Positions 26,810 through 35,420 of a stretch of DNA of 64,000 bases are shown here, in pieces. Where the stretch lies: NCBI RefSeq assembly GCF_000661955.1, contig NZ_CP007597.1, forward strand, positions 248,001 through 312,000. The letters are read 5' to 3'. Position numbers and translations under genes: made by a program. The notes below the pieces were generated by a model. That model was given only the letters and a program-made list of their open reading frames with translations, did not search any database and was not told the origin of the DNA. This DNA is from Stenotrophomonas rhizophila. Lineage in GTDB: Bacteria; Pseudomonadota; Gammaproteobacteria; Xanthomonadales; Xanthomonadaceae. Position 1 is the stretch's first letter; every line of letters starts with the position of its first letter.

Positions 26810-27190
26810 AGCCGACCGTTGGTCGGCTGACGCGCACCATGGGCGCGTTCGTTTGTTCGCGAAACGCAGCCGACCATACGAGCGTCCGCGATTTCAGCCC
26901 CGGGTAGAGCCGACCGTTGGTCGGCTGACGTACACCACGGGCATTCGGTTGTTCGCGAAGTGCAGCCGACCATACGAGCGTCCCGTAGGGGCCGGGTAGA
27001 GCCGACCGTTGGTCGGCTGACGTACACCACGGGCATTCGGTTGTTCGCAAAGTGCAGCCGACCAACGGTCGGCTCTACCAGCACGGGTACGTTCGGTTTT
27101 TCGCGAAACGCAGCCGACCAACGGTCGGCTCTACCAGTACGGACGCTTTTGGTTGTTCGTGAAATGCAGCCGACCAACGGTCGGCTCTAC
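26806..27190. repeat. Cluster of GTAG-type REPs, part with a 56-bp period
   Basis: Three forward elements (GTAGAGCCGACCGTTGGTC) start at 26806, 26904 and 26996. Three reverse ones (GCAGCCGACCAACGGTCGG, ending CTAC) start at 27054, 27110 and 27166, exactly 56 bp apart. Two half elements (26866-26887 and 26962-26983) keep GCAGCCGACCA but lack the second arm. The whole space between the DUF6122 gene and the histidine kinase is filled by these repeats. Confidence 0.88.
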
Positions 27191-27221
27191 GCGCATTTGG
27201 GGCCGGTAGGACCACCGCCGG

Positions 27222-28547
27222 TCAGCCCGCCGGCAGCGTCAACGTCGCGCGCAGTCCCGGGTGCGTATTTGCCAGCACCAAACTGCCGCCGTAACTCTCG
27301 GCAATGTCGGCCACGATCGCCAGGCCCAGGCCGTTGCTGGAGGCACGCTCGTCCAGGCGCACGCCACGCTCCAGCACGTGTTGCAGCTCCGCGTCGGGCA
27401 GCCCCGGGCCGTCGTCCTCCACGCGGATGTGCAGTTCATTACCGACGTGGCGCACGCTGACACGCACCGTATGCGCGGCCCACTTGCCGGCGTTGTCGAG
27501 CAGGTTGCCGAGCATTTCCTCCAAGTCTTCGCGCGCACCGGCAAACAGGCCCTGCGCATCGGGGTCCTGTTCGAACACCAGCCCGCGTTCGTTGTGCACG
27601 CGCTGCATCAGGCTGCACAGCGCGCCCATCACCGGGGCCACCACGGTGCGCTGCTGGCTGTCGGCACCGATCCCGGCCGCCAGGTAACGTTCGATGCTGG
27701 CCTGCATGCGCGCGGTTTCGCTGCGCAGGGTCTGGCGCCAGTCGCTGCCATCGCCCTCGGCTTCGGTCATCAGCACCGTCAGCGGGGTCTTCAAGGCGTG
27801 GGCGAGGTCCTCGGCACTGCGGCGCGCACGCACCACCATGCGCTGATGGTGGTCCAGCAGGTCGTTGAGCTGCACCGCCAGCGGCGCCACTTCCCTGACC
27901 AGCCCCTGCTGCGGAAAGCGCACGTTTTCACCGTTGCGGACCTGGCCGGCGATGCGGCTCAGTTCGGCCAGCGGGCGCAGGCCGTAATGCACCTGGGTGA
28001 CCAGCACCGCGAACCACAGCGCAACCAGCACGGCCAGCGCCAGGGCCGTGCGCTGGCGGAACGCGCTGACCTGGGCATCCAGATCGCTGCGGTCGGTGGC
28101 CACCACCACGCGCAGCGGCGTGGGCACCCGCGGCAACGTGACCTGCTGGGCCAGTGCACGCAACGGGGCATGCAGTGGGCCGGTGGTGTCGAAGGCCTGC
28201 GCGGGCCCGGTGCGCAGCGTCGCCGGGGTGGCCAGGGTTTCGTCCCACAACGAGCGCGATTGCCCCAGCGGCTGGCCCTTGGCGTCCTGCACCTGCCAAT
28301 AGGTACCGGAAAACACGCGCTGGTAGCGCTCGTCGAACAATTCACGGCGCAGCTGCAGGCGGCCCTGTGCATCGCTTTCGGCCAGCGCCAGCACCGCGAT
28401 CAGTTCGTTGCCCAGGCGCTGGTCCAGCGCGCTGCGTGCCGAACGCTCGTACATCGCCCCCAGCCACCAGGTGGCCAGCGCCGACACCAGTACCAGGCCC
28501 ACGCCACCGGCGAGCAGCAGGCGGGTACGCAGCGAGCCGGTATTCAT
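27222..28547 (-). CDS. PhoQ-like sensor histidine kinase
   Basis: A 441-residue membrane kinase. TM1 spans about residues 8-30, a periplasmic domain 31-165, TM2 167-187, then HAMP. The phosphorylated His250 is in AEDLAHALKTPLTVL. The HATPase has N-box MLGNLLDNAGKWA, the G1 box VEDDGPGLP and the G2 box SSNGLGLAIV. HALKTP in the DHp helix is the PhoQ-type variant of the H-box. It overlaps the preceding response-regulator gene by four bases (ATGA), so the pair is translationally coupled. The signal is not known; in enterics PhoQ senses Mg2+ and cationic peptides. Confidence 0.85.
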   Translation of the reverse strand: MNTGSLRTRLLLAGGVGLVLVSALATWWLGAMYERSARSALDQRLGNELIAVLALAESDAQGRLQLRRELFDERYQRVFSGTYWQVQDAKGQPLGQSRSLWDETLATPATLRTGPAQAFDTTGPLHAPLRALAQQVTLPRVPTPLRVVVATDRSDLDAQVSAFRQRTALALAVLVALWFAVLVTQVHYGLRPLAELSRIAGQVRNGENVRFPQQGLVREVAPLAVQLNDLLDHHQRMVVRARRSAEDLAHALKTPLTVLMTEAEGDGSDWRQTLRSETARMQASIERYLAAGIGADSQQRTVVAPVMGALCSLMQRVHNERGLVFEQDPDAQGLFAGAREDLEEMLGNLLDNAGKWAAHTVRVSVRHVGNELHIRVEDDGPGLPDAELQHVLERGVRLDERASSNGLGLAIVADIAESYGGSLVLANTHPGLRATLTLPAG

Positions 28548-29206
28548 GGCTGTGCCGACAGGCGGAAGCCCTGCCCGCGATGGGTGTGGATGAGGTCGCT
28601 GCCCAGCTTGCGGCGGATCCGCCCGATCAGCACGTCCAGCGTGTTGGAATCGGGATCGAAGCCGGCTTCGTACACGTGCTCGCCCAACCGCGAGCGGCTG
28701 ATCACCACGTCGGGGTGGTGCAGGAAGTAGCTCAGGATGCGCTGCTCCTGCGGGCTCAGGTGCAGCAGCTCGCCGTCCAGCTCGAAGCGGCCGGCGTTGA
28801 CGTCCAGCAGCAGTGGCCCGCATTGCAGGCGCGGGCTGGCATGGCCGGCGCTGCGCCGGATCAGCGCACGCAGGCGCAGCAGCAGTTCTTCGGGCTGGAA
28901 CGGTTTGGTCAGGTAGTCGTCGGCCCCGGCATCGAAGCCGGCCAGCTTGTCGTGCCAGCGCGCCCGGGCGGTCAGCACCAGCACCGGGAAGCCGCGCCCG
29001 GCCTGGCGCCAGCGCTCGATGATGCTCAGGCCATCCAGCCCGGGCAGGCCCAGGTCGACCACCGCCGCGGCGATGTCCTCGATCTGGCCCAGCTCCTCAG
29101 CCTGGCGGCCCTCGGCGCTGTGCAGCACCAGGTAGCCGGCCTCTTCCAGCAGGGCCTGCAGCCGGTTGGCCAGCAGGGCATCGTCCTCGGCAAGCAGGAT
29201 CCGCAT
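28544..29206 (-). CDS. OmpR/PhoP-family response regulator
   Basis: A 220-residue regulator. The receiver domain has acidic residues in LLAEDDALL, phosphoacceptor Asp51 in AVVDLGLPG, the switch Thr in VLVLTAR and the Lys of DYLTKPF. The C-terminal winged helix (residues about 125-220) carries the VLIGRIRRKLG recognition helix. It is paired with the PhoQ-like kinase downstream and overlaps the PepSY gene upstream by one base. A PhoP-box-like direct repeat upstream of the PepSY gene suggests autoregulation. Confidence 0.88.
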   Translation of the reverse strand: MRILLAEDDALLANRLQALLEEAGYLVLHSAEGRQAEELGQIEDIAAAVVDLGLPGLDGLSIIERWRQAGRGFPVLVLTARARWHDKLAGFDAGADDYLTKPFQPEELLLRLRALIRRSAGHASPRLQCGPLLLDVNAGRFELDGELLHLSPQEQRILSYFLHHPDVVISRSRLGEHVYEAGFDPDSNTLDVLIGRIRRKLGSDLIHTHRGQGFRLSAQP

Positions 29207-29508
29207 CAATCTTCTTCCATCTTCAACAGGCGCCCGGTAGCTGCATCGTAATCCAGCTCCATCACCACGCCGTTGGCGCCCAGGATCTCGATCTCGTACT
29301 TGCCGTCGTCCAGTTCCACTTCCACCAGCTTGCCGGGGTAGCGGCGCAGCGCGTCGGCCACCACCTGCTGCAGCGGCACCAGCCGGCCCTGGCGCACGGC
29401 CTGGCGCACCGCCTCCTGCTGGCGGCTGCCGCCGTCGTGCACGCGCACGGGCTCCTGCGGGCTCAACGCCAGCAGCACGGGAAGCAACAGGGAGGCGGTC
29501 ATGGACAT
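29206..29508 (-). CDS. PepSY-domain periplasmic protein, first gene of the two-component operon
   Basis: A small protein of 100 residues (starts at 29508 or 29502) with an N-terminal hydrophobic signal (MTASLLLPVLLALS). The PepSY core is RRYPGKLVEVELDDGKYEIE and ends MELDYDAATGRLLKMEED, the usual last strand. PepSY proteins are periplasmic modulators, often tied to sensor kinases or peptidases. The stop overlaps the start of the response regulator gene by one base, so the three genes form one operon. Confidence 0.8.
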   Translation of the reverse strand: MSMTASLLLPVLLALSPQEPVRVHDGGSRQQEAVRQAVRQGRLVPLQQVVADALRRYPGKLVEVELDDGKYEIEILGANGVVMELDYDAATGRLLKMEED

Positions 29509-29531
29509 GCCACACGGTATACGCCGCCCGT

Positions 29532-29548
29532 CTAAACATTCCCTAACA
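29532..29548. promoter_or_regulatory. Direct-repeat binding site for an OmpR-family regulator
   Basis: CTAAAC (29532-29537) and CTAACA (29543-29548) are 11 bp apart, the helical spacing at which OmpR/PhoP-family dimers bind. Read on the reverse strand the site approaches a PhoP box (GTTTA-like halves). It lies between the divergent PepSY genes (starts at 29508 and 29627) and is a candidate site for the response regulator encoded here. Confidence 0.45.
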
Positions 29549-29626
29549 GCCGGGCTCATGGTCCGCTTAGGTGCGCTTGCCAGACTGGCGGTGCCGGAAT
29601 CGACCGGCCCTTTCTGGAGATCCCCC

Positions 29627-30061
29627 ATGAACACGCTGATCCTGGCCGCCGCCCTTGCCACCGCGCTGGTATCCACTCCGGCCTTCGCCGCCGACCTGAG
29701 CGCTGCCGACGTACAGGCCAAGCTGCGCGCCGCCGGCTACACCCAGGTGCATGAGCTGGAACGCGATGACGGCCTGTGGGAAGCGGACGTCACCCGTGCC
29801 GATGGCAGCTTCGAAGAAGTGATCGTGGACCCGGCCACCGGTGAGATCTTCGACCCGCGCAGCACCCGCGCCCTGCTCGATGCCGGGCAGATCCTGGCCG
29901 TGGCCCAGAAGGCCGGTTTCCGTCAGGTGGAGTCCTTCGAACGCGACGGTGCCACCTGGAAGCTGGAGGCCCGCAACGCGCGCAACCAGCGCGTGGAAGT
30001 GCGCATGAGCGGCCACGACGGGCGCGTGTTGTCGAGCAAGCGCGAAGGCTGGTGGGACTGA
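29627..30061 (+). CDS. Secreted protein with two PepSY-like repeats
   Basis: A 144-residue protein with a clear signal peptide (MNTLILAAALATALVSTPAFA, cleavage before ADLSA). Two similar halves follow, each with a helix and a beta pattern: KLRAAGYTQVHELERDDG...DPATGEI and VAQKAGFRQVESFERDGA...GHDGRVL. Each half resembles a PepSY domain. It is divergent from the PepSY-PhoP-PhoQ-like operon across 118 bp containing the direct-repeat site, so it is likely coregulated. A terminator follows at 30091. Confidence 0.78.
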   Translation: MNTLILAAALATALVSTPAFAADLSAADVQAKLRAAGYTQVHELERDDGLWEADVTRADGSFEEVIVDPATGEIFDPRSTRALLDAGQILAVAQKAGFRQVESFERDGATWKLEARNARNQRVEVRMSGHDGRVLSSKREGWWD

Positions 30062-30090
30062 GCCCCGCGCCGCCGGTGACGCGGATGCAG

Positions 30091-30115
30091 AAACGGCCGG
30101 GGTGACCGGCCGTTT
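30091..30115. terminator. Hairpin terminator after the PepSY gene
   Basis: AAACGGCCGG pairs exactly with CCGGCCGTTT around the loop GGTGA. The T-tract is short. It separates the PepSY gene from the convergent gene at 30133. Confidence 0.65.
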
Positions 30116-30132
30116 CGCTGTGGTGCGTTACC

Positions 30133-30636
30133 TCACCAGCCGTAGGGGGGCGGGTAGTCCCAGTAGCCGGGGCCGGGGCCGTAGCCATAGCCGCCATAGC
30201 CACCGTAGGGGCCGAAGCCCGGACCCTTGCCCTCGCTGACGCGGATGTTCACGTTGACGTTGTGGGTCTTGCCTTCGTCGGTGGTGTAGTTCTTGTTGAG
30301 GTTCAACTCGGCGGCGTTGTAATGGGTGTTGCCGAAGTTCTTGGCGTAGCCGATGCCGGTGGTGATGCTGCCGTTGACCCGCAGCTTGTCGTCGGTGACA
30401 TCGGCGATGCCGTTGGCCGCGCCACGGTCGCTCAGGCGGCGGCCGCTCTTGTCGCCGTAGAAGGTGCCGGGCGGGTCGCCGCGCAGCGAGCCATCACCCA
30501 GGTACTGCATGGGCGCCTGCGGGACCGCCAGGTTGAGACCGGTCGCCGATTGCGGGCCGGTGGCCCCTGCCGCGGACTGGGCCAGGGCAACCCCGGGGGC
30601 AAGCAGGCACAGCAGCAGCGAAAGCGAGCGGATCAT
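30133..30636 (-). CDS. Secreted protein with Gly/Tyr/Pro-rich tail
   Basis: A 167-residue protein with a signal peptide (MIRSLSLLLCLLAPGVALA, cleavage before QSAAG). The middle is beta-strand-rich with asparagines (ITTGIGYAKNFGNTHYNAAE, NVNVNIRVSEGKG), and the last 35 residues are GPYGGYGGYGYG-type low complexity ending YPPPYGW. I do not recognise the family. It is probably a periplasmic or outer-membrane-associated protein. A two-base spacing of repeats in the tail may make it length-variable between strains. Confidence 0.65.
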   Translation of the reverse strand: MIRSLSLLLCLLAPGVALAQSAAGATGPQSATGLNLAVPQAPMQYLGDGSLRGDPPGTFYGDKSGRRLSDRGAANGIADVTDDKLRVNGSITTGIGYAKNFGNTHYNAAELNLNKNYTTDEGKTHNVNVNIRVSEGKGPGFGPYGGYGGYGYGPGPGYWDYPPPYGW

Positions 30637-30740
30637 GATGGGCTCCGGAACGGGCGGGCAGCACGCAGGCCGCCGACAGCGCTGACGCTATCACCGGCTG
30701 CTTGAACGATGCCTGTCATGGCAGCGCCTCCAGGGGAACT

Positions 30741-31952
30741 TTACTCCAGCCGCTCGAACCCGAACAGCGCGGCCAGCGGGTGCCTGCGGCGCTCGATGCG
30801 GGCGCGCAACAGGCCGGCGCCGATCATGGAATAGGTGATGCCGTTGCCGCCGTAGGCCATGCCGAACAGGACCCGCGGCCCCCATTGCGGGTGGGGACCG
30901 AAGAAGGGCAGGCCGTCGGCGGTCTCGGCAAAGGTGCCGGCCCAGGAGAAGGCCGGCTGCAGCGGCAGGTGCGGAAAGAGCTTGCCCACCTTCTTCAGCA
31001 GGCGCGCGGCTTTGGCGTCCACGCGCCGGTCGCGCCGGGCCGGAATGTCCACCGCATCGTCCTCACCGCCGATCAGCAGGCGCTGGTCGCCGGTGCTGCG
31101 CATGTACAGGTAGGGCCGCGCGGACTCCCAGACCATGGTCTGGGCCAGTGGCCCGAGCAGGTCGGCCGGGATCGGGTCGGTGATGAAGGCGTAGCTGCTG
31201 CGGTTGCGCGCCACCGAGGGCTTCAGCCAGTGCTGGTTGGCGTAGCCGGCGGCCATCACCACGTGCCCGCAGCGGATGCGCACGCCCTCGGCGGTGGTGG
31301 CGGTTACCCCGCGTGCGGTGGGCACCAACGTGGCCAGGGTGGTGCGGTCGTGCACCTGGCAGCCGTTCTTCTGCAGCCGCGCCAGCAGCCGGTAGGTCAG
31401 GCAGTACGGGTCCACGCGGGCGGCCAGCCCGCTGAGGATGGCGCCCGGCGCGTCCACGCCGAATTCGTCCTGGACCGCGTCGCGGTCCAGCCAGCGCACG
31501 TCGAAGCCATGCCGCTGGCGCAGTGCGAATTCTTCCTGCAGCACCGCGCGGTGCCGGCGTTTGCTGGCGTAGTACAGGCTGTGCATGGGATGGCAGTCCA
31601 CCCCCTTGAGCCCGCGAGCGACCTCGCGCAACGCAGGAATCGCGTCGGCGCAGGCCTGGTAGGCCTGTACGGCGGCGGTTTCGCCGTACTGCCGGGCCAG
31701 GTCGATCAGGTGGGTGTCGATCTCGTACTGCAGCAGCGCGGTGCTGGCGGCGGTGCTGCCCCAGCCGATGTCACGTTGTTCGATCACCGCCACATCGTGG
31801 CCGTGGGCGCACAGTTCGTTGGCGATCAGCGCGCCGGTGATCCCGCCGCCCACCACCAGTACATCGCACTGCAGGTCGTCGCGCAGGGGCGGGAAGGCGT
31901 GCATCAACCCGTTGCGCACCGCCCAGAACGGGTAACCACTTTTCAGGTCCAT
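30741..31952 (-). CDS. FAD-dependent oxidoreductase (DAO/glycine-oxidase type)
   Basis: A 403-residue flavoprotein of the D-amino-acid-oxidase family. The Rossmann dinucleotide motif is VLVVGGGITGALIANELC near residue 30, followed by AVIEQRDIGWGST. The FAD-binding C-terminal segment is LFGMAYGGNGITYS near 370. An N-terminal KSGYPFWAVRNG extension resembles that of the YurR-like amine oxidoreductases. The substrate, probably an amino acid or amine, is not shown. It lies seven bases downstream of the lipocalin gene on the same strand, so the two are likely an operon. Confidence 0.82.
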   Translation of the reverse strand: MDLKSGYPFWAVRNGLMHAFPPLRDDLQCDVLVVGGGITGALIANELCAHGHDVAVIEQRDIGWGSTAASTALLQYEIDTHLIDLARQYGETAAVQAYQACADAIPALREVARGLKGVDCHPMHSLYYASKRRHRAVLQEEFALRQRHGFDVRWLDRDAVQDEFGVDAPGAILSGLAARVDPYCLTYRLLARLQKNGCQVHDRTTLATLVPTARGVTATTAEGVRIRCGHVVMAAGYANQHWLKPSVARNRSSYAFITDPIPADLLGPLAQTMVWESARPYLYMRSTGDQRLLIGGEDDAVDIPARRDRRVDAKAARLLKKVGKLFPHLPLQPAFSWAGTFAETADGLPFFGPHPQWGPRVLFGMAYGGNGITYSMIGAGLLRARIERRRHPLAALFGFERLE

Positions 31953-31959
31953 GCGGGGC

Positions 31960-32454
31960 TCAGGCGGTGGGGTGGCCGGTATGCGGCGTCTGGATCAGCG
32001 GCCCCAGATCAAAGCCCTGCTGGCGGGCCTGGGCCAGGTAGTGATCCTGCACGGTGGTATCCAGGGTGGGGGTGCGCGACAGCAGCCACAGGTACTTGCG
32101 ATCCGGGCTGCCGACCAGTGCGACGCTGTAGTCCGGCGCCACCTGGATCACCCAGTAGTCGCCCTTGGTGAAGGGAATCCAGCGCAGGCCCTTGGGCAGG
32201 AAGCTGACTTCCAGCCGCGCGCTGTCGTTGTCCACCGGGCAGGCTTCGCCTTCGGCTTCTTCGATCTCCCCGTCCATGCGGCAGCGGTTGAGCACGGCCA
32301 CGTGGCCGTTCTCCTTCAGGCTGTAATGGGCCGACACATCGGTGCACCCGTCGGGCTCGTGCTTCATCGGCAGGCGGGCGATTTCATACCAGGTGCCCAG
32401 GTAGCGCGGCAGCTTGAGGTCCGGAACGGTCTTGAGGTCGGCGTGTGTGTTCAT
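31960..32454 (-). CDS. blc: Bacterial lipocalin (Blc-like)
   Basis: A protein of about 164 residues with the lipocalin fold. The first conserved block is YLGTWYEIARLP with the invariant Gly-x-Trp; later blocks include YWVIQVAPDYSVALVG and LWLLSRTPTL, matching Blc. Blc binds lysophospholipids at the outer membrane. A lipobox is not visible from the ATG at 32454, but an in-frame GTG at 32502 would add a hydrophobic N-terminus, so secretion depends on the true start. Cys pairs (DGCTD and NRCRM; EACPVD) could form disulfides. Confidence 0.8.
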   Translation of the reverse strand: MNTHADLKTVPDLKLPRYLGTWYEIARLPMKHEPDGCTDVSAHYSLKENGHVAVLNRCRMDGEIEEAEGEACPVDNDSARLEVSFLPKGLRWIPFTKGDYWVIQVAPDYSVALVGSPDRKYLWLLSRTPTLDTTVQDHYLAQARQQGFDLGPLIQTPHTGHPTA

Positions 32455-32633
32455 GGGGTGCGCGAAGAGAAGGTGCAGCCACCATGCCGCGCCCACCGCC
32501 ACGGGTAGGTGAAGCCCGCGCAGGCGCGGCGTGGAGAACGTTGCGTTGCCCGTGCGTGATGCACCGGCGCGGCAGGCGGCGCTATTCTGTGGGCGGGCGA
32601 AGCCTGCCTGTTTTCACTGCGATGGAGGTGCCG

Positions 32634-32882
32634 ATGTACCACGTGATCCTGCTCAAGAGCCCGACCGACTTTGCCCGCGCGCGCTGGGAGGCGGCCGAGG
32701 ACGTGGTGGACCACGAGGGCGTGGCGTACTCGCTGCGCGCCGGCCCACGCCAACCGCTGCCGACCGACCACGCCTGGGACGAGGTGGCCGTGTATGCGCC
32801 CGATGAGATCAGCGAAGAGGAATTCCAGGACTGGTATGCCAGCCTGCGGCCGCAGGTGGAAGAGCTGCGCCTGAAGTACTGA
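32634..32882 (+). CDS. Small conserved hypothetical protein
   Basis: An 82-residue acidic soluble protein (MYHVILLKSPTDFARA...). The start at 32634 follows a GGAGGTG ribosome-binding site at ideal spacing; the in-frame ATG at 32622 would overlap that site. No signal peptide, no known motif. It is upstream of the MscS-type channel on the same strand, 97 bp away, so cotranscription is possible but not certain. Confidence 0.6.
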   Translation: MYHVILLKSPTDFARARWEAAEDVVDHEGVAYSLRAGPRQPLPTDHAWDEVAVYAPDEISEEEFQDWYASLRPQVEELRLKY

Positions 32883-32979
32883 CGGCGGCAGGCCGGGCGC
32901 GCATACCCGGCGTGAACGAAGCCCGGTTTATAGTTCGCGCAGGCGCGGTGGTCCGCGCGAATCCTGTTGGTGCGCCGGC

Positions 32980-35418
32980 TTGTCTTCCCGTTCATTCCGT
33001 TCCTTCCTGCGGCCGCTGGCCTGGTTGATGTTCTGCGCCTGGCTCAGCGTGGCGCCCCTGGCGCTGGCGCAGGGCGACGATGCCGCTGCCGATGATCCGA
33101 TCGTCCAGCTGGCGCAGGCCGGCAAGGACCTGAAGCAGATTCAGGCGGCCCTCGACAGTGCCGATACCCCCGATACGCTCAAGACCCTGTCCGACCGCGC
33201 ATTGGCCGTACAGCGCGACGCCGATGCGGCGCGCAACGCCCTGCAACCGCAGCTGGAGCAGGTGGACGCCCGCGTGGCCCAGTTGGGCGAGGTAGCCGAA
33301 GGCACCACCGAGGCGCGCGACATCACCGCCCAGCGCAAGGCGCTGAACCAGCAGCGCAGCGACCTGGCTTCGGCCATTGCACGGGCCAAGCTGCTGGCCG
33401 GCGACGCCAAGCAGGTGGGCGCGGATATCGAGAAGATGCGCGTCACCCAGTTCAGCGAGGACCTGGCGCGCAAGGTCAACTCGCCGCTGTCGCCCTCGTT
33501 GTGGAAGCAGTTCGCGGTGCACGTGCCGGCCGACTATTCGCGGCTGGTGGTGCTGTACCGCCTGGGCGAGACCGCGGCACGCAAGGCGATTGCCGAACAC
33601 GGCTGGGGCGCGCCGCTGACCGGGCTGGCGCTGGCGCTGCTGATGTTCTTCCCGCTGCGGCTGTGGCTGCGCGCCGTTGGCCGCCGCTATGCCGCCTCCG
33701 AGCGCGCACCCGACGGCCGCCTGCGCCGGTCCGGGCTGGCGGTGTGGTTGCTGGCGGTGGGCACGTTGCTGCCGGGGTTCGCGGCGGTGGTGCTGGTGGC
33801 TGCGCTGGACTCCATCGGGGCAATCCCGCCGCGGTTGGAGCAGCTGGCGCTGCACTTCCAGGTGGCCACGTTCGTGGCGGCCTTCATCACCGCGCTCAGC
33901 GCCTGCCTGCTGGTGCCCAAGCGGCCGTCCTGGCGCCTGCTGAGCCTGGATGACAGCGCGGCATGGCGGCTGCGCAAATACGCCTGGGGCGCGGCCGGGC
34001 TGACCTTCCTGAGCATCCTGCTGGTGGAGATCAACCGCGCCTCGCGCACCAGTGAGATCACCACGGTGGCGGTGGACGGCTTGATCGCGATCACCTACAT
34101 GGCGCTGATCGTGGCCATCCTGGTGTCGCTGGCGCGCCTGCACCGTCGCCAGACCGACGAGGCGCAGGCCAAGCTGGACGCGCAGGTGGACGCCGGGGCC
34201 AAGCAGCCCAAGGCGCCGGTGCGCAAGAGCGGCTGGATCGTGCTGGCGCGGCTGGCCGGGCACGTGGTGGTGGCCGCGGCGGTGATCGCCACGCTGCTGG
34301 GCTATCTCAACCTGGCGCTGTTCGTGGCCCAGCAGCTGGTGTGGGGCGCGGTGGTGCTGCTGGCCGCCTCGTTGCTGCTCAAGTTCGCCGACGACCTGTC
34401 GCTGTGGCTGCTGTCGCCTACCAGCCGGGTAGGCAAGAGCATCGTGCTGACCACCGGGCTCAACGATGCCAAGGTGGAACAGGCCGGCGTGCTGCTGTCG
34501 GCGGTGCTGCGCATCGGCGTGATCCTGCTGGCGGTGCTGGCGTTGACCGCGCCGTTCGGCAACCTCAATACGTTCTTCAGCGCCATGGACTCGCTGTCCA
34601 ACGGGCTGACCATCGGCACCACCACCCTCAAGCCCAGCAGCGTGCTGTATGCGGTGCTGGCCTTCCTGGTGGTGTGGGCGGTGATGCAGGCCTTCCAGAA
34701 CTGGTTGACCAACACCTACCTGCCCAAGACCGATCTGGATGCCGGGGCGCGCAACTCGATCAGCACCGTCACCCGTTACCTGGGCATCATCGCGGCGGTG
34801 CTGTGGGGGCTGACCGCGCTGGGCATCGGCTTTGAAAAGCTGGCGCTGGTGGTCAGTGCGCTGTCGGTGGGTATCGGCTTCGGCCTGCAGGCGATCACCC
34901 AGAACTTCGTGTCCGGCCTGATCCTGCTGGCCGAGCGCCCGGTGAAGATTGGCGACTGGGTGAAGCTGGGCGACCAGGAAGGGGACATCAAGCGGATCAG
35001 CGTGCGCTCCACCGAGATCCAGGTGGGCGACAAATCCACCCTGATCGTGCCGAACTCCGAGCTGATCACCAAGACCATCCGCAACATGACGATGGGCAAT
35101 GCGCAGGGGCGCATCCAGATCCAGTTCGCGGTGCCGCTGAGCACCGACGTGGCGGCGGTGCGGCAGATCCTGCTGGACTGCTACAGCGAACACGTGGGCG
35201 TGCTGGCCGAGCCGGCACCGTCGGTGTTCATCGATTCGATCGCCAACGGCCAGGTGGCGATCAACAGCTTCGCCTACGTGTCCGGCCCGCGCGCGGTGTA
35301 TGGCGTGCGCAGCGACCTGTACTTCACGATGCTGCAGAAGTTCGCGGCGGCGCATATCGCGCTGTCCTCGCCGACCGATATCCATCTGGTCCGCGATCCG
35401 GCCGCGCCGCAGGAGTAG
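32980..35418 (+). CDS. Large MscS-family mechanosensitive channel with DUF3772-like N-terminus
   Basis: An 812-residue inner-membrane channel. It has a signal peptide (LAWLMFCAWLSVAPLALA), then a periplasmic coiled-coil region (residues about 35-190; DUF3772-like), around ten transmembrane helices (200-640), and a C-terminal MscS core with the pore helix GIGFGLQAITQNFVSG and the beta domain ERPVKIGDWVKLGDQEG. The channel releases solutes on hypo-osmotic shock. The start codon is TTG. The TAG stop (35416-35418) lies in a GTAGGT unit that is repeated immediately as the head of the first REP of the 102-bp array. Confidence 0.88.
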   Translation: MSSRSFRSFLRPLAWLMFCAWLSVAPLALAQGDDAAADDPIVQLAQAGKDLKQIQAALDSADTPDTLKTLSDRALAVQRDADAARNALQPQLEQVDARVAQLGEVAEGTTEARDITAQRKALNQQRSDLASAIARAKLLAGDAKQVGADIEKMRVTQFSEDLARKVNSPLSPSLWKQFAVHVPADYSRLVVLYRLGETAARKAIAEHGWGAPLTGLALALLMFFPLRLWLRAVGRRYAASERAPDGRLRRSGLAVWLLAVGTLLPGFAAVVLVAALDSIGAIPPRLEQLALHFQVATFVAAFITALSACLLVPKRPSWRLLSLDDSAAWRLRKYAWGAAGLTFLSILLVEINRASRTSEITTVAVDGLIAITYMALIVAILVSLARLHRRQTDEAQAKLDAQVDAGAKQPKAPVRKSGWIVLARLAGHVVVAAAVIATLLGYLNLALFVAQQLVWGAVVLLAASLLLKFADDLSLWLLSPTSRVGKSIVLTTGLNDAKVEQAGVLLSAVLRIGVILLAVLALTAPFGNLNTFFSAMDSLSNGLTIGTTTLKPSSVLYAVLAFLVVWAVMQAFQNWLTNTYLPKTDLDAGARNSISTVTRYLGIIAAVLWGLTALGIGFEKLALVVSALSVGIGFGLQAITQNFVSGLILLAERPVKIGDWVKLGDQEGDIKRISVRSTEIQVGDKSTLIVPNSELITKTIRNMTMGNAQGRIQIQFAVPLSTDVAAVRQILLDCYSEHVGVLAEPAPSVFIDSIANGQVAINSFAYVSGPRAVYGVRSDLYFTMLQKFAAAHIALSSPTDIHLVRDPAAPQE

Positions 35419-35420
35419 GT

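Noticed and set aside
26806..27190. Possible CRISPR array
   Set aside because: Repeats are palindromic GTAG elements in both orientations with similar spacers, and there are no cas genes.
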